From: Agrocybe praecox
Lineage: Eukaryota > Basidiomycota > Agaricomycetes > Agaricales > Agrocybaceae
DNA: 64,000 nucleotides
Direction of reading: 5' to 3'
Assembly: GCA_964017145.1 (NCBI GenBank)
Contig: CAXHKQ010000211.1
Span: forward strand, 1-64,000
Shown: positions 20,675 to 30,910 of the stretch, one piece after another
Position numbering within the stretch: position 1 is the first letter of the stretch
Layout: each line of letters begins with the position of its first letter
Notes under the pieces: model-generated
What the model saw: only the letters and a program-made list of their open reading frames with translations
What the model was told of the DNA's origin: nothing
The model's database searches: none
Program-made: the position numbers and the translations under genes

Positions 20675-21856
20675 CCTCGAATATCTTCGAGGTCAAGCCA
20701 ACGCATCTTTCAACCAGGTGGCTAATGGCATAACTGTCAGCCTACCGGTTGCCACGTCGTTCATCCGCATAGTGGATGTCCCATACTACACCGACGCCGC
20801 GAGGACGTCGAGAATCACTTCTGACATAGTACAGGGGGCCCTCAAGTCCTCTCCGCTTGGCGGCAACTTATATTTTGCACGTGAAGCGCGCATAGTACAC
20901 AACTCCCCAGCCAGCACCATGGGTGTGGCCTACATCGACATCTGGGACTCCAAGTCCGGTGCCCGCGCCAAACAGATTATCAACAAGTCTGTTATGGTAC
21001 TCGGAAGGCTGTGTGAAATTCAACCCGCCACCACCCACACCGGTGTCCCCCTATGCCAGCGATGCTGGCGATGGGGCCATTCTGACAAAGGATGCAGACT
21101 GCGAGCCGCATCCTGCCCCCACTGCATGGGTCCGCATAGGGCAGATGAACATCGAGACATCGCCAAATGCTGCAAAGGGAACGCGAAAGCGAACCCACCA
21201 CTCGAACCCACCCCTGATGGCCAGCCATGCCCTCACACGGCCCACTGCGTCAACTGCAGGGGGGATCAATCACTTCTGACATAGTGCAGGGGGCCCTCAA
21301 GTCCTCTCCGCTAGGCGGAAACTTATACTTTGCACGCGAAGCGCGCATAGTACACAATTCTCCAGCCAGTACCATGGGTATGGCCTACATCGACATCTGG
21401 GACTCTAAGTCCGGTGCCCGCGCCAAACAGATCATTAACAAATCTGTTATGGTACTCGGAAGGCTGTGCGAGATTCAACCCGCCACCACCCACACCGGTG
21501 TACCCCTATGCCAGCGATGCTGGCGATGGGGCCATTCTGACAAAGGATGCAGACTGTGAGCCGCATCCTGCCCCCACTGGATGGGTCCGCATAGGGCAGA
21601 TGAACATCGAGACATCGCCAAATGCTGCAAAGGGAACGCGAAAGTGAACCCACCACTCGAACCCACCCCTGATGGCCAGCCATGCCCTCACACGGCCCAC
21701 TGCGTCAACTGCAGGGGGGATCACGCTGCGAACTCGCGTAAATGCAAGTTCTGGATTAACCGCTTCGATCGTGCTTGGATCGATGGCAAATATGCAGAGG
21801 TTCGTTGCTTGCGACAGAATATCCACGATCGTACTAACCCCCTCCCCGTAGCTTAA
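20675..21856 (+). pseudogene. LINE L4 ORF1 fragment with partial duplication
   Basis: C-terminal half of ORF1. The stretch from about 20814 to 21268 (ATCACTTCTGACATAGT through the zinc knuckles to CAACTGCAGGGG) is repeated from about 21269 to 21723. The offset, 455 bp, is not a multiple of three, so the frame is lost at the joint. The second repeat has a TGA at 21557-21559 (CTGTGAGCC for CTGCGAGCC) and a Cys-to-Trp change in the second knuckle. The two repeats are not the same subtype: the first part of repeat two matches L6 (49795 on) better than it matches repeat one. The stop at 21854-21856 overlaps the ORF2 ATG. Confidence 0.88.
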
Positions 21857-24800
21857 TGCACAACGGCCTAGGCAGGGAGATTAGTATTTACTCGCATAAT
21901 GTAGCTAAGAACTACAACTACCTACATGTGCTACTCGAGACCTTAATCGATTCGGTTGACGTCATCTTTGTGCAAGAACCGCCTTGGCGGATAATAAGAC
22001 AAGCACCCTCCTCAACTAACAAGGAAGGTGATAACATCGTTGGCACGCCAATGCATCCTGCATGGCTGTATATGGTATGCCCCCCGGAAAACGAGGAAAT
22101 TCCTCCCCGAGTCATAGCATACGTGTCAAAGAGGCTTGAGAGGCTCCGCCCTTCGATGAGGCGAGATCTTATTGATCATCGCGACATCTTCGTTCTCTCG
22201 CTGTTTCAAGGCAACGAGACATATAACTTCATGAATGTATATTCAGATGAAGCCAGCACAGCGATTCGGTTCTTACAGGACCACGTCGATGAATTACCCC
22301 GCTTCCATTATATGGGAGGTGACTTTAACACACATTCGAGGATATGGGACCCCAATGTCACATATCATCGGTGGGATGCTATTGCACTACTCGACGTAGC
22401 AGCCGAACTCGACCTAGAATGGACAGAACCGTCCAATCCAGGCCCTACATTTATATCCAACAATCCAGACCTCCGGCCATCGGTCATAGATCTGGTATTC
22501 CATGGGATTGCTGAGTCAGCGAGGAGTCGCGTCACGCGAGCACCGGAACATCAGGGGCGAACGGATCACATTCCGTTGATAGCTTCTGTCAAATTAGCAG
22601 ATGACGTTGAAGAAGTGATCCGCTTCACAATTGCAAAGGGCTCCGACGCTTACAAAGCATGGAAGACTGAGCTGCCCAGGAAGGTTGCTGCCATAGAGGT
22701 AGAACGTCTCGAAACCAGGGACGATGTTGAGCGAGTGGCGCAAGCCCTCGCTGATGTCTTCACCGCTGCGTGGGATGCCCATGCAAAGGAGACCCAAATC
22801 ACAAAGCACTCGAAACCATGGTGGAATGACGAGTGCACAAACACGCTTGCCGCATATCGTCTGGATAAAACCGACGAGAAGTGGAAAGCATTTCGCAAAA
22901 CCGTTAAGGATGTCAAGCGCCACTTCTTTGAACTTCGGATCACAGAAATCGCATACACTAACAGACGCCTGTGGGACCTAATGGAGTGGGCCAAACAGCA
23001 CAAGTTACCTGCCTGTGAAGCTATCCAATACCAAGGACAGCCCTGCCACGGAATGGACTCCCTATGGGACGCCCTCCATAACACCTAATATGACATGATC
23101 AAGTTTGACCTTGTTCATCCTAATCAAGTCGGAGGAGTGCGTCAGCGCTCAACCGAAGACGCAGGGTTGTACCTTACCCATCTGATTCGCACCGGGTGGA
23201 CTAAGGGACTCAAGACCAGCGTTGTTGCGTTCGACATCGCCCAGTTCTTCCCATCCCTTAACCATGACATGCTCAAGGCAATACTCAGGAAGCAGGGGTT
23301 CTCGCCACTTGTGGCACAGTTCTTCTCATCCTACCTCGTTGACCGATTCACCTCATATAGGTGGAACTCATACACATCTGACCCCCGGCAGGCGGACGTT
23401 GGCGTGGGACAGGGCTCCGCCTTGTCCCCTGTCCTATCAGCATTATACATCGCCCCGGTGATGAAACTGTACCATATGGAAGAGATATCCCTCAAGACAT
23501 CGCTTCTATCTTACGTGGATGACAGCACATGCATTGCCCAGGCCAAAACACTCCAGGAGAATACGGTAACCCTTGTGGCTGCCTATGCAGTCCTCCTTCG
23601 ACTCTTCACCGCCATCAGACTCATTCTCGAACACAACAAATCCGAATACGCATGCTTCGACAGGTCGCACAACTACGACCCGCCACCCCTCGACCTCGGC
23701 TATGCCCCCTATACGGGAGACACCCCTCTTCGCCCTAAGCGCGTATGGCGCTATTTGGGTTTCTACTTTGGCCACAAGCTCACATTCAAAGAGCATGTGC
23801 GGTTCTACTCTACCAAGTCTCTCTCATCGGTGAAAGCCATGAAGATGCTTGGAAGTTCAACTCGCGGACTTCACCCCAAGGAGAAGCGACTATTATACCG
23901 TGCATGCGTTCTACCAATCGCAACATACAGGTATCGTCTATGGTACTTCGAAGGCTCACGCTCCAAGGGAGCTCTCGAAGACCTGCGCAAAATGCAGCAT
24001 AAAGCGGCACTTTGGATCACAGGCGCATTTCGCACCTCCCCCACAGGCGGAGTCGAGGCCCTCGCGGGCCTCATCCCCGTCCACCTCCACCTGAAGAAAC
24101 TAGGCGGCCGATCCAATTATCGGGCTGCCACGTTATCAGACACTCATCCGCTTAGGGCGCTCCTCTCCGAGGAGCACCACAAGCGAGCTGACGTTCATCT
24201 GTTAGCAATCTCAAGGCTTACTCCTGCTCAGAAAGCAAAAGTAGGAGGAGCCCTCATGGAGATAGACCACCATCTCCCTGAACTCACAGAGTCCTTCTCG
24301 CCTGTCGCGACAGAGGCTCGTCCTGGAAACAGGTTGCTGGACTTGTACAGCACCCGATTCACATTTGAACCCTGCCCAACTGATGAGGCGTCAGGTCAGG
24401 CAGTGCTCATTGAACTTAACAAGTTCCTCAAAGAGGCACAGAAAGAAGAAACAACGGTGTATTGTGCGGTCGACGCTTCGGTGCCAAAACGACGTACAAC
24501 GACAGGCAGTTTCGACTGCCCTACTATACCGGGGACGCGAGCGGGTTCATACCGTATCACATCCAGCCGGAAGAGTGACTGCCCCAGATGCAGAACTCTT
24601 TGCAATTCGCTCAGCAATTGTCCTTGCCACTCAGCAAGATGATTGCGAGCGAATAGTCATATTCACCGACTCAATGGCATCAGCCAAGCGAGTGCTGGAT
24701 CCAACCCTCCACAGTGGCCAAGGACATTCTTTGGCCATATGTCGAGCCTTACAACCGTGGCTAGAAGAAGATGCCGCGTGCCATGTAGACTTCATTCAGG

Positions 24801-25263
24801 TTCCCTCGAAACTGAAGTGGAAGATACACCAAGAAGCCCACGACATTAGTCGGGCCCAAGTCGAACCTGTCGGGGACCACCCGGCTACTTCCTTGGATAG
24901 TGTACGAAAGGTCGTCACTAAAACAGTACAGGAGGACTGGAAGACTCTCTTCCGAGACCCCAACTACCGAGGACATAACTTTATGCGCCTCAAGAATCTC
25001 GCCAGGGATTTACTCGAGCCGACGTATCTTAATGAAGGTACTTGGCTCCGCAAAGTGAAAGGCGAGCTGGTAACAACATTCAAGAACCTCATGCATGCGA
25101 ATGCGGCCACCACCTGCAGACGTGCGCACATATATTGCAAGTGTGTACGAAACATACACGCGAGCACGACGGTCGGTCACCGGAACTCCTGGTGCATCTG
25201 ATCAAATTCCTGGATGACAACAATTCAGCGTTTGCGTTCAGGCGACCCACAGGGGTTGGATAA
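21856..25263 (+). pseudogene. LINE L4 ORF2, broken by deletions and a frameshift
   Basis: The EN domain (21856 to about 22570) and linker are open (VQEPPW, GGDFNTHSRIWDP, TDHIPL). At 23087 a deletion of about 380 bp joins HNT to YDMIKFDLVH and makes a stop (TAA at 23086-23088). RT continues from 23095 with AFDIAQFFPSLN and YVDDSTC (Gly to Ser after the catalytic pair). An extra base in GTGCCAAAACGACG near 24486 shifts RNase H into another frame. A 75-bp deletion near 25075 shifts it again before the C-terminal Cys/His cluster, which ends at 25261-25263. It cannot encode a working protein. Confidence 0.93.
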
Positions 25264-25789
25264 GCAGGCTGGGCTACGGCTCAGCCTGCGGGACATGTTC
25301 TTCCTGGACTGCGGAACATGCTTCGCTCGGACTTCGGACTCTTTGCCATTACAATGGCGCGCGCCTCAGTACTCGGACTTGTGGGATTCGTCCTGACCCT
25401 GCAGGGGCGTTCAGGGCCCTTTAGTGGGTACCTTGGTTTGTGGGCTTCGGCTCGACCCTTCGGGGGCACCCGGGCTAAGCGGAAGCGGCAATGCGACTTG
25501 GAACGTGAGGGGACTGCGGACTGGGTGGGGTGGGGACTGTGGGCTGGGTGGGGTGTGGACTGTGGGTTGGGCTTGATGCCCGGCCACATTGCTTAATCGC
25601 TTGCGACAGCGCAAGCACCGTCAAACCAGCAACATCCCGACCGCCTAACGGCGGTCTGCAATCTTGGCGGGCCTTTGCCCGCCCTCGCAGACGTAGCGTA
25701 GTATTAAATCTTGCTTAGCATGCTATTGTATGTAACGTAGGGACCGGACTGCAACCGCGCACCGGAATACAAGTAGGACTTCGGTCCTT

Positions 25790-25820
<31 letters not shown>
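25264..25820 (+). other. L4 3' UTR and poly(A)
   Basis: Alignable to the L3 3' UTR. The first hairpin is degraded (GACAGCGCAAGCACCGTC), the second and third are intact, and the UUCG hairpin is intact (AGGACTTCGGTCC). No gene. Confidence 0.82.
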
Positions 25821-26188
25821 TCAAGCATTTGTCACAGAGGAATCACAACGTCGCCATTGCGCTTCTGAGGCTCCAAACGTCGTCTCTGCACTGGCTGCAT
25901 CGTCACAAACACCTCCTGCTTCAGCTCCTATCAAGTGCGCTTTTTGTGGCATCAACAACCACTTGCAAGCCTCTTGCAGTCGCTTTTTGCGAGCTCAAAG
26001 GGAAAAGGGATCAGGATGGAGGTTGATGCAGACACCATGCACTTCAAATTCAAAGGAGCTACGCTTTTTCAAGCTACTGTCACCTCTCAGAACACTGGTA
26101 TCCTCAATGCAGTCACTGAGCCATTTGAGCATGCTAATGCTGCTTCCTCCACTCTTCCTATGCATGTCAGCCTCTGGCACCAGCAGAT
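25821..26188 (+). pseudogene. Copia gag / pre-integrase scrap
   Basis: Copia B-like sequence: the end of gag with a CCHC knuckle (CAFCGINNHLQASC) joined by a deletion at AAAGGGA (near 26000) to the segment upstream of integrase (MEVDADTMHFKFKG, LPMHVSLWHQQ). Protease is lost. It lies between the L4 poly(A) and the L5 5' end, and its right end breaks exactly where L5 begins. No LTR is attached. Confidence 0.88.
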
Positions 26189-26322
26189 CTTCTTGACTCG
26201 TTACCACCACCATCGATTTTGGCAACTTATTGTTTTCGCTCAATCTTACTCGCTAAACGATCGGAACTGGGTAGCAATACTCGGGTAACGATACACACGA
26301 ATCGGTAAATCTACTGGTTCAC

Positions 26323-26965
26323 ACCCTTTGACGGTCACCTCATACATGAACCCTCGGTAACTACCCAACAAGTGTGATACATCCACACCGGAAGTTTGCC
26401 AGTGCCGGCAGTGATATATCACCATGCTGCAGGCAGAGAGCAGCTGCCTTTGGTAAACATATGCAAATATTGCTGCTTTTTAAGGTTTTGGACAGTAATT
26501 AGGCACTATAGGCATAGCGGTTATGTTTTTTGTTGCGATATGTCAGATATATGTTCTAAATATATTTTATGTTTTTTTGATGCCCTTTGCGCACCTAAAA
26601 AGGGACGGGACGGGATGGATTAGAGAACATAGAACCAGATGACGTGTTATTTATAGACGGACACAGGAAACAGTGTCCCCGAAGTGCCCGACATTGTAAT
26701 TGGGCTCCAGCGCTGCGTAGGGCATCGTTCGGGGCACGGAAAAAGCCCAGATATATTGTAGGAATATATTTTGATTTTTTGGCGCTGTTTGCGCCATCAA
26801 AAGAGGGTGGGACGGGATGGATTGCAAAACATAAAACCGGATGACGTCTTATTTTTAGCGTGCATTGATCATTTCTGGCGTTGCGCTATTTTTAATTAGA
26901 ATATAACCATTTTGGGACTATATTTATTTTACATACATATGTTTTGTCCTAGATTAGATTAGATA
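26323..26965 (+). repeat. Left arm of the foldback element
   Basis: About 640 bp, repeated in inverted form at 28899-29545. It contains two tandem subterminal modules about 202 bp apart, each with GATGGAT-18 nt-ATGACG (26614-26644 and 26816-26846) followed by a TTATTT run. It ends near GATTAGATTAGATA. Confidence 0.9.
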
Positions 26966-28898
26966 ATAACTTGCCAGAAAGTTTCGAGAGGCGGCACTTC
27001 CACATTCGGTAGTAATTGCCTTTTTGGGCACTTTCTTTTTACAACATATAAAAAATATTCAAAACATCATTTATTTTTGTAAATTACACTACTTTATGAC
27101 AATGTACATATGTATTGACTAAGATATTTATGAATACGATACCTACGTGCTCGCTCGAGCCTATGCGCTGGCGCCTACCCTCCACCTGTTGGGCTCGGGG
27201 GTGCCTACCCACTCGCTGCCCCTCGCTGTCGTGCTCGTGTCGTGTTCGTGTTCGCTGTCGCACTCGTCGTGCTCGCCTTCGCTGTTGCCCTCACCCTCGT
27301 TGTTGCCGTTGCTGTCGTGCTTGCCCTCGTTGTCGCCCTTGCCCTCGCTGTCGTGTTCGCTCACCCTCGCGATCGTGTTCGTCCTCGCTGTCCCTCCCAG
27401 TCGCTGAAGGGCTGCTTGTCGTCGTGGTAGCGGTTGCCGTCGTCGTTACCGTCGTCATTGTCATCGTCGTGGTTGCTGTCGTCCTCGTGGTTGCTGTCGT
27501 GGTTGTGGTCGTCGTGGTCGTCCGCGATAGTGGTGGTGGTGGTGAGAGAGAGAGGGGGGGTGGGTACAAGTGGTGAGTTGGGGGTGATTGTGGTGGGGGT
27601 TGATAAGGAGCGAATCAACCAACGATGTGGTTGATTTGTTCCAAATCCGGTAATTCCCACGCCGGCCCGGGCTATAACCGGGTCGAGCTCATCGTCGCGC
27701 ACGACGATGAGAGGGCTTACAGATGTCTGTTGACAAAAGTATATAGTGTAATGTATGATAATACTTGAATAAACATATTGTATGAAAAAAAAAATGAAAC
27801 ATACCAAAATAACATAGAGAATCATCATAAGGGTGAACCTCCACCTTTGCTCGTATCGAATTTCGATGCATAATTGATACATCGACGGTTATCGTATTGT
27901 AAATCAATCTGAGAGCCATTTTTTTTTATACATTAGCACTCTTTGGATAGCTTACAGTGAATACATATGTTTAATAGTCCAAAATATATGGTCTTTCAAG
28001 TAGTAATAAATTTTATTTTGTGGAGAGCCGTCACGAAATCACCTCGCAAGGCTTGTACATGCATACATAACGATGTTTTCATACGAAAAAACATATAGTG
28101 TTTATTTTTGCTTACTCATATAGTTTAATACATATTAATCTGTCATATAACATATTTATTTCTATTTAAAACAATTTTATTCTACTGTCATCGTCGTGCA
28201 CGACGATGAACTCAACCCTCGGTGAACAACAGGCCGGCGTGGGAAACGTCCAGATTTGGACTGAAATCAACCATCACGGTTGATTTCTTCTTTGTTAACT
28301 CCCATCACCACCACCACCACCACCGCATCATCTCTCACCACCACCACCACCACCACCACCATCACCACCATGGACGAGGACGAGGACGAGATAATGGCAG
28401 CGACGACGTGGACCAGCGACACGACGACGAAAACGGACGTGGCAACGATGATGGCCATACGACGACACAACAACAACAACAACAACGGCCAGATGGCGAA
28501 GCAATGACGAAGACGACGGCTAGAAGGACGATGACGCGAACGACTAGACAACGGCTAGACAACCACGACGATGGGGCGACCACGACGGCGTGGGTTGGGA
28601 CGAGCGAGGAGGATGATACGCAGGGAGGCACGAGCGAGAGGGGAGATACGAGCGAGCGTGAAGACGAGAACCACATCGTGTTCTCGTCTTTTCCTTTAGC
28701 TTCGTCCCCCTTGACCTGTGTCTCCCAGGGGTCTATTATTTAGTAAAAAATGTACATGCCTTATGTACAGTATCGTATAAAATAAAAATAAAAATAAAAA
28801 TGATTTTATATGTTCTGAAGAGGGTGTGCCCAAAGGAGAAATAACTACCAAATCTGGAATTGCCGCCCAAAACAAAAAAACATGCAAGTCGCTTTTTT
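26966..28898. other. Foldback interior: low-complexity DNA and a second inverted repeat
   Basis: No gene. The flanks are C/T- and G/A-biased (27130-27600 rich in GTCGT/CGCTGT; 28370-28740 rich in GACGA), and each half is roughly the reverse complement of the other. An inner imperfect inverted repeat (about 27535-27710 and 28188-28370) has a CAC/GTG trinucleotide run, AATCAACCA...TGGTTGATT, and ends in a 22-bp palindrome at 27689-27710 (one mismatch) and 28188-28209 (perfect, TCATCGTCG/CGACGATGA halves). The centre, 27711-28187, is AT-rich. Long open frames here are products of trinucleotide repeats. Confidence 0.75.
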
Positions 28899-29545
28899 GA
28901 ATATCTAATCTAATCTACCCTAGAACATATGTATCTAAAATAAATATAGTGCAAAAATAATGATATCTTAATTAAAAATAGCGCAACGCCAGAAATGATC
29001 AATGCACGCTAAAAATAAGACGTCATCCGGTTTTATGTTTTGCAATCCATCCCATCCCGCCCTCTTTTGATGGCGCAAACAGCGCCAAAAAATCAAAATA
29101 TATTCCTACAATATATCTGGGCTTTTTCCGTGCCCCGAACGATGCCCGACGCAGTGCAGGAGCCCAATTACAGCGTCGGGCACTTCGGGGACACTGTTTC
29201 CTGTGTCCGTCTATAAATAACACGTCATCTGGTTCTATGTTCTCTAATCCATCCCGTCCCGTCCCTTTTTAGGTGCGCAAAGGGCATCAAAAAAACATAA
29301 AATATATTTAGAACATATATCTGACATATCGCAACAAAAAACATAACCGCTATGCCTATAGTGCCTAATTACTGTCCAAAACCTTAAAAAGCAGCAATAT
29401 TTGCATATGTTTACCAAAGGCAGCTGCTCTCTGCCTGCAGCATGGTGATATATCACTGCCGGCACTGGCAAACTTCCGGTGTGGATGTATCACACTTGTT
29501 GGGTAGTTACCGAGGGTTCATGTATGAATATACCAGACAAGGCTG
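28899..29545 (-). repeat. Right arm of the foldback element
   Basis: Inverted copy of 26323-26965, ending GGCTG just before the duplicated CTGGTTCA. The two motif sites lie at 29021-29051 and 29223-29253 in reverse orientation. The arm differs from the left arm in a few blocks, notably near 29145-29185 (a GCCCGACGC/GCGTCGGGC hairpin) and in the last 18 bases. Confidence 0.9.
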
Positions 29546-29558
29546 CTGGTTCAATACA

Positions 29559-30175
29559 ATGGCCAATACGCCAACAAGGGGGGGCGCAGGTTCACGCCGA
29601 TCTGCACCTCTGACAAGCCAAGGCGCTACACCCTCGCACTTGCAGACCTCTGCGTCTGCGAGCCCCAGGACCACCACATCGGACGTCCCTGTCAGTAGAC
29701 AGACGACGCCAGCCTCATCCCATGCCGACTCGGACGTCCGAGACGAGAACATGGACAACAACGACGATGACCAGGAGTTCTCACATGACTCCCGTTCCAC
29801 CTCTCGACAATCCTCTTCTCGCAAGAGGGCTCGCACCGAAGGCGCATTGCTCACAGGAGCAGTACCATGTATTGACGACACACCATTCGACGGCCAAGAG
29901 GGCTTTAACGACAAAGTGGTGCAGATCCGCCGTGCACTCATGGCGACCAACCGCTGGCTGGAACGTCTAGCCAACCAGCCCGAACACGACAAGCTCCTAT
30001 CCGGGGCTCCCGACATACAACACCTGGCAGAGACGATGTTCGACGTCGCAGCGAATGCCAGGCGAATCTGCGCCCTCAGATCGTTCGACGATACAGGGGA
30101 TGACATGCAAGTCAACAACTCTGGTCAGCCAATGACCAGGGATTGGTCAGGAATGGTGGAGGATCCAAAGACCCC
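29559..30175 (+). pseudogene. LINE L5 ORF1, N-terminal part, interrupted by the KDZ transposon
   Basis: ATG at 29559 (MANTPTRGGAGSRRS). It encodes the disordered N-terminal part: Ser/Thr/Pro-rich, SSSRKRARTEG, then the conserved ATNRWLERLANQPEH and PDIQHLAETMFDVAANARR. Unlike L3 it has no frameshift in this region. It breaks at VEDPKTP where the KDZ element has inserted. If the insertion and one 8-bp repeat are removed, codon CC+A continues into 44337 in frame and the whole ORF1 is open to 45699 (about 659 codons). So this copy was probably functional for ORF1 before the KDZ element arrived. Confidence 0.9.
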
Positions 30176-30910
30176 ACCTCTAGCAGTTACCTTCATGTAT
30201 GAATCCTGGGCAGTTTCCTGACCAGGCTGATACATCCACATGGGCAGTTTGCCAATTGGGCAGTCATGTATGAGGCTTATGAAGCATGCCAGCCTCGATA
30301 TAGTGGCCGAATAGGTATGCAGAGGCAAGGGCACAGGCAAACATATGCAAACATTGCAGTTTTCGACGTTTTTAGCAGTAATTGCCTTCTAATAGATGAA
30401 GATGTGAGTTGTTTCAGGCGCTTAATGGATGGTTGTGTTCAGAAAATAAATTGCTATTTTTTGGCGCCCTTTGCCCCACCAAAAAAGGATGTGGCAGGAT
30501 GGATGGCAAATGTTAACGCTGGATGACGTTCTATTTATAGTTGAATTTCGTCAATTTGGGCGTTGCACTATTTTTAATCAGACCCACAGCTGTTTTCAGT
30601 CGGTTGTCTGATTTTATTTATAGTTATACAGGCATATCAGATTAGATGACATGACGTATAAAACCGTGACATTCTCAAATTCGGTGAACATGTGCTTTCC
30701 AAATATAGAGACATTATTATCTTTCAGTGAAACCTTAGGAAAACACATAGATTCTGCGAAGATTAGGCAATAGGTCTATATATGCACCACAATAAAGAAT
30801 TTCGATCAATACGACAGCGGCGAATAACAAAGAGCGAAGAAAGAGGAGAACGAAGAAGTACGCAATGTCCCAAAATGGATATAATTCCCTGAAAGGGAAG
30901 ACAGAGGTAG
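30176..30910 (+). repeat. KDZ element left terminal region
   Basis: Noncoding. Inverted counterpart of 43644-44328 with moderate similarity. It contains the terminal ACCTCTAGCAGTTA, a small internal repeat of GGGCAGTTT (near 30192 and 30243), the motif GATGGAT-18 nt-ATGACG at 30498-30528, and GGGCGTTGCACTATTTTTAAT (30558-30578), which also occurs in the foldback arms as GGCGTTGCGCTATTTTTAAT. No gene seen. The HMG gene ends at 30911. Confidence 0.82.

Larger units (their letters stand above)
20675..25820 (+). mobile_element. LINE copy L4, 5' truncated and rearranged
   Basis: Begins inside ORF1 (CTCGAATATCTTCGAGG) right after the L3 poly(A) and ends with a 25-nt poly(A) at 25796-25820, followed by copia gag sequence. 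Lesions: a direct duplication of about 455 bp in ORF1, a deletion of about 380 bp in the RT region at 23087/23090, a one-base insertion near 24486, and a deletion of about 75 bp near 25075. Confidence 0.92.
26323..29545. mobile_element. Foldback (long inverted repeat) non-autonomous DNA element, KDZ-related
   Basis: A 3223-bp insertion in L5 flanked by a perfect 8-bp duplication, CTGGTTCA. Its ends are CACCCTTTGA at the left and, read inward, CAGCCTTGTC at the right; from the 19th base the arms match closely for about 640 bp. It has no convincing gene. Its ends share sequence with both ends of the KDZ transposon: CAGCCTT terminus, ATACATCCACA, CATATGCAAA, and GATGGAT-18 nt-ATGACG. I infer that KDZ transposase moves it. 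Confidence 0.88.

Noticed and set aside
27115..27576. Long open frames in the foldback interior (for example Arg/Cys-rich or Val-rich products)
   Set aside because: They are produced by trinucleotide repeats (GTC, CTC, GTG) and open in several frames on both strands; no domain or codon pattern supports a gene.
27689..28209. CRISPR-like or attachment-site reading of the two palindromes
   Set aside because: Only two copies, not regularly spaced, within a eukaryotic foldback element; they are part of an inverted repeat.
28222..28743. His-rich open frame starting MNNRPAWETS
   Set aside because: The His run comes from CAC/ACC repeats in the inner inverted repeat; the mirrored region gives similar frames. 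No support for coding.
26323..29545. hAT classification of the foldback element from its 8-bp duplication and CAG-type ends
   Set aside because: hAT elements also fit those two features, but the shared subterminal blocks and bipartite motif tie it to the adjacent KDZ element.
30266..30526. Possible gene in the left terminal region of the KDZ element (MYEAYEACQPRYSG)
   Set aside because: It lies wholly within the terminal inverted repeat, has no counterpart on the right end and no domain.
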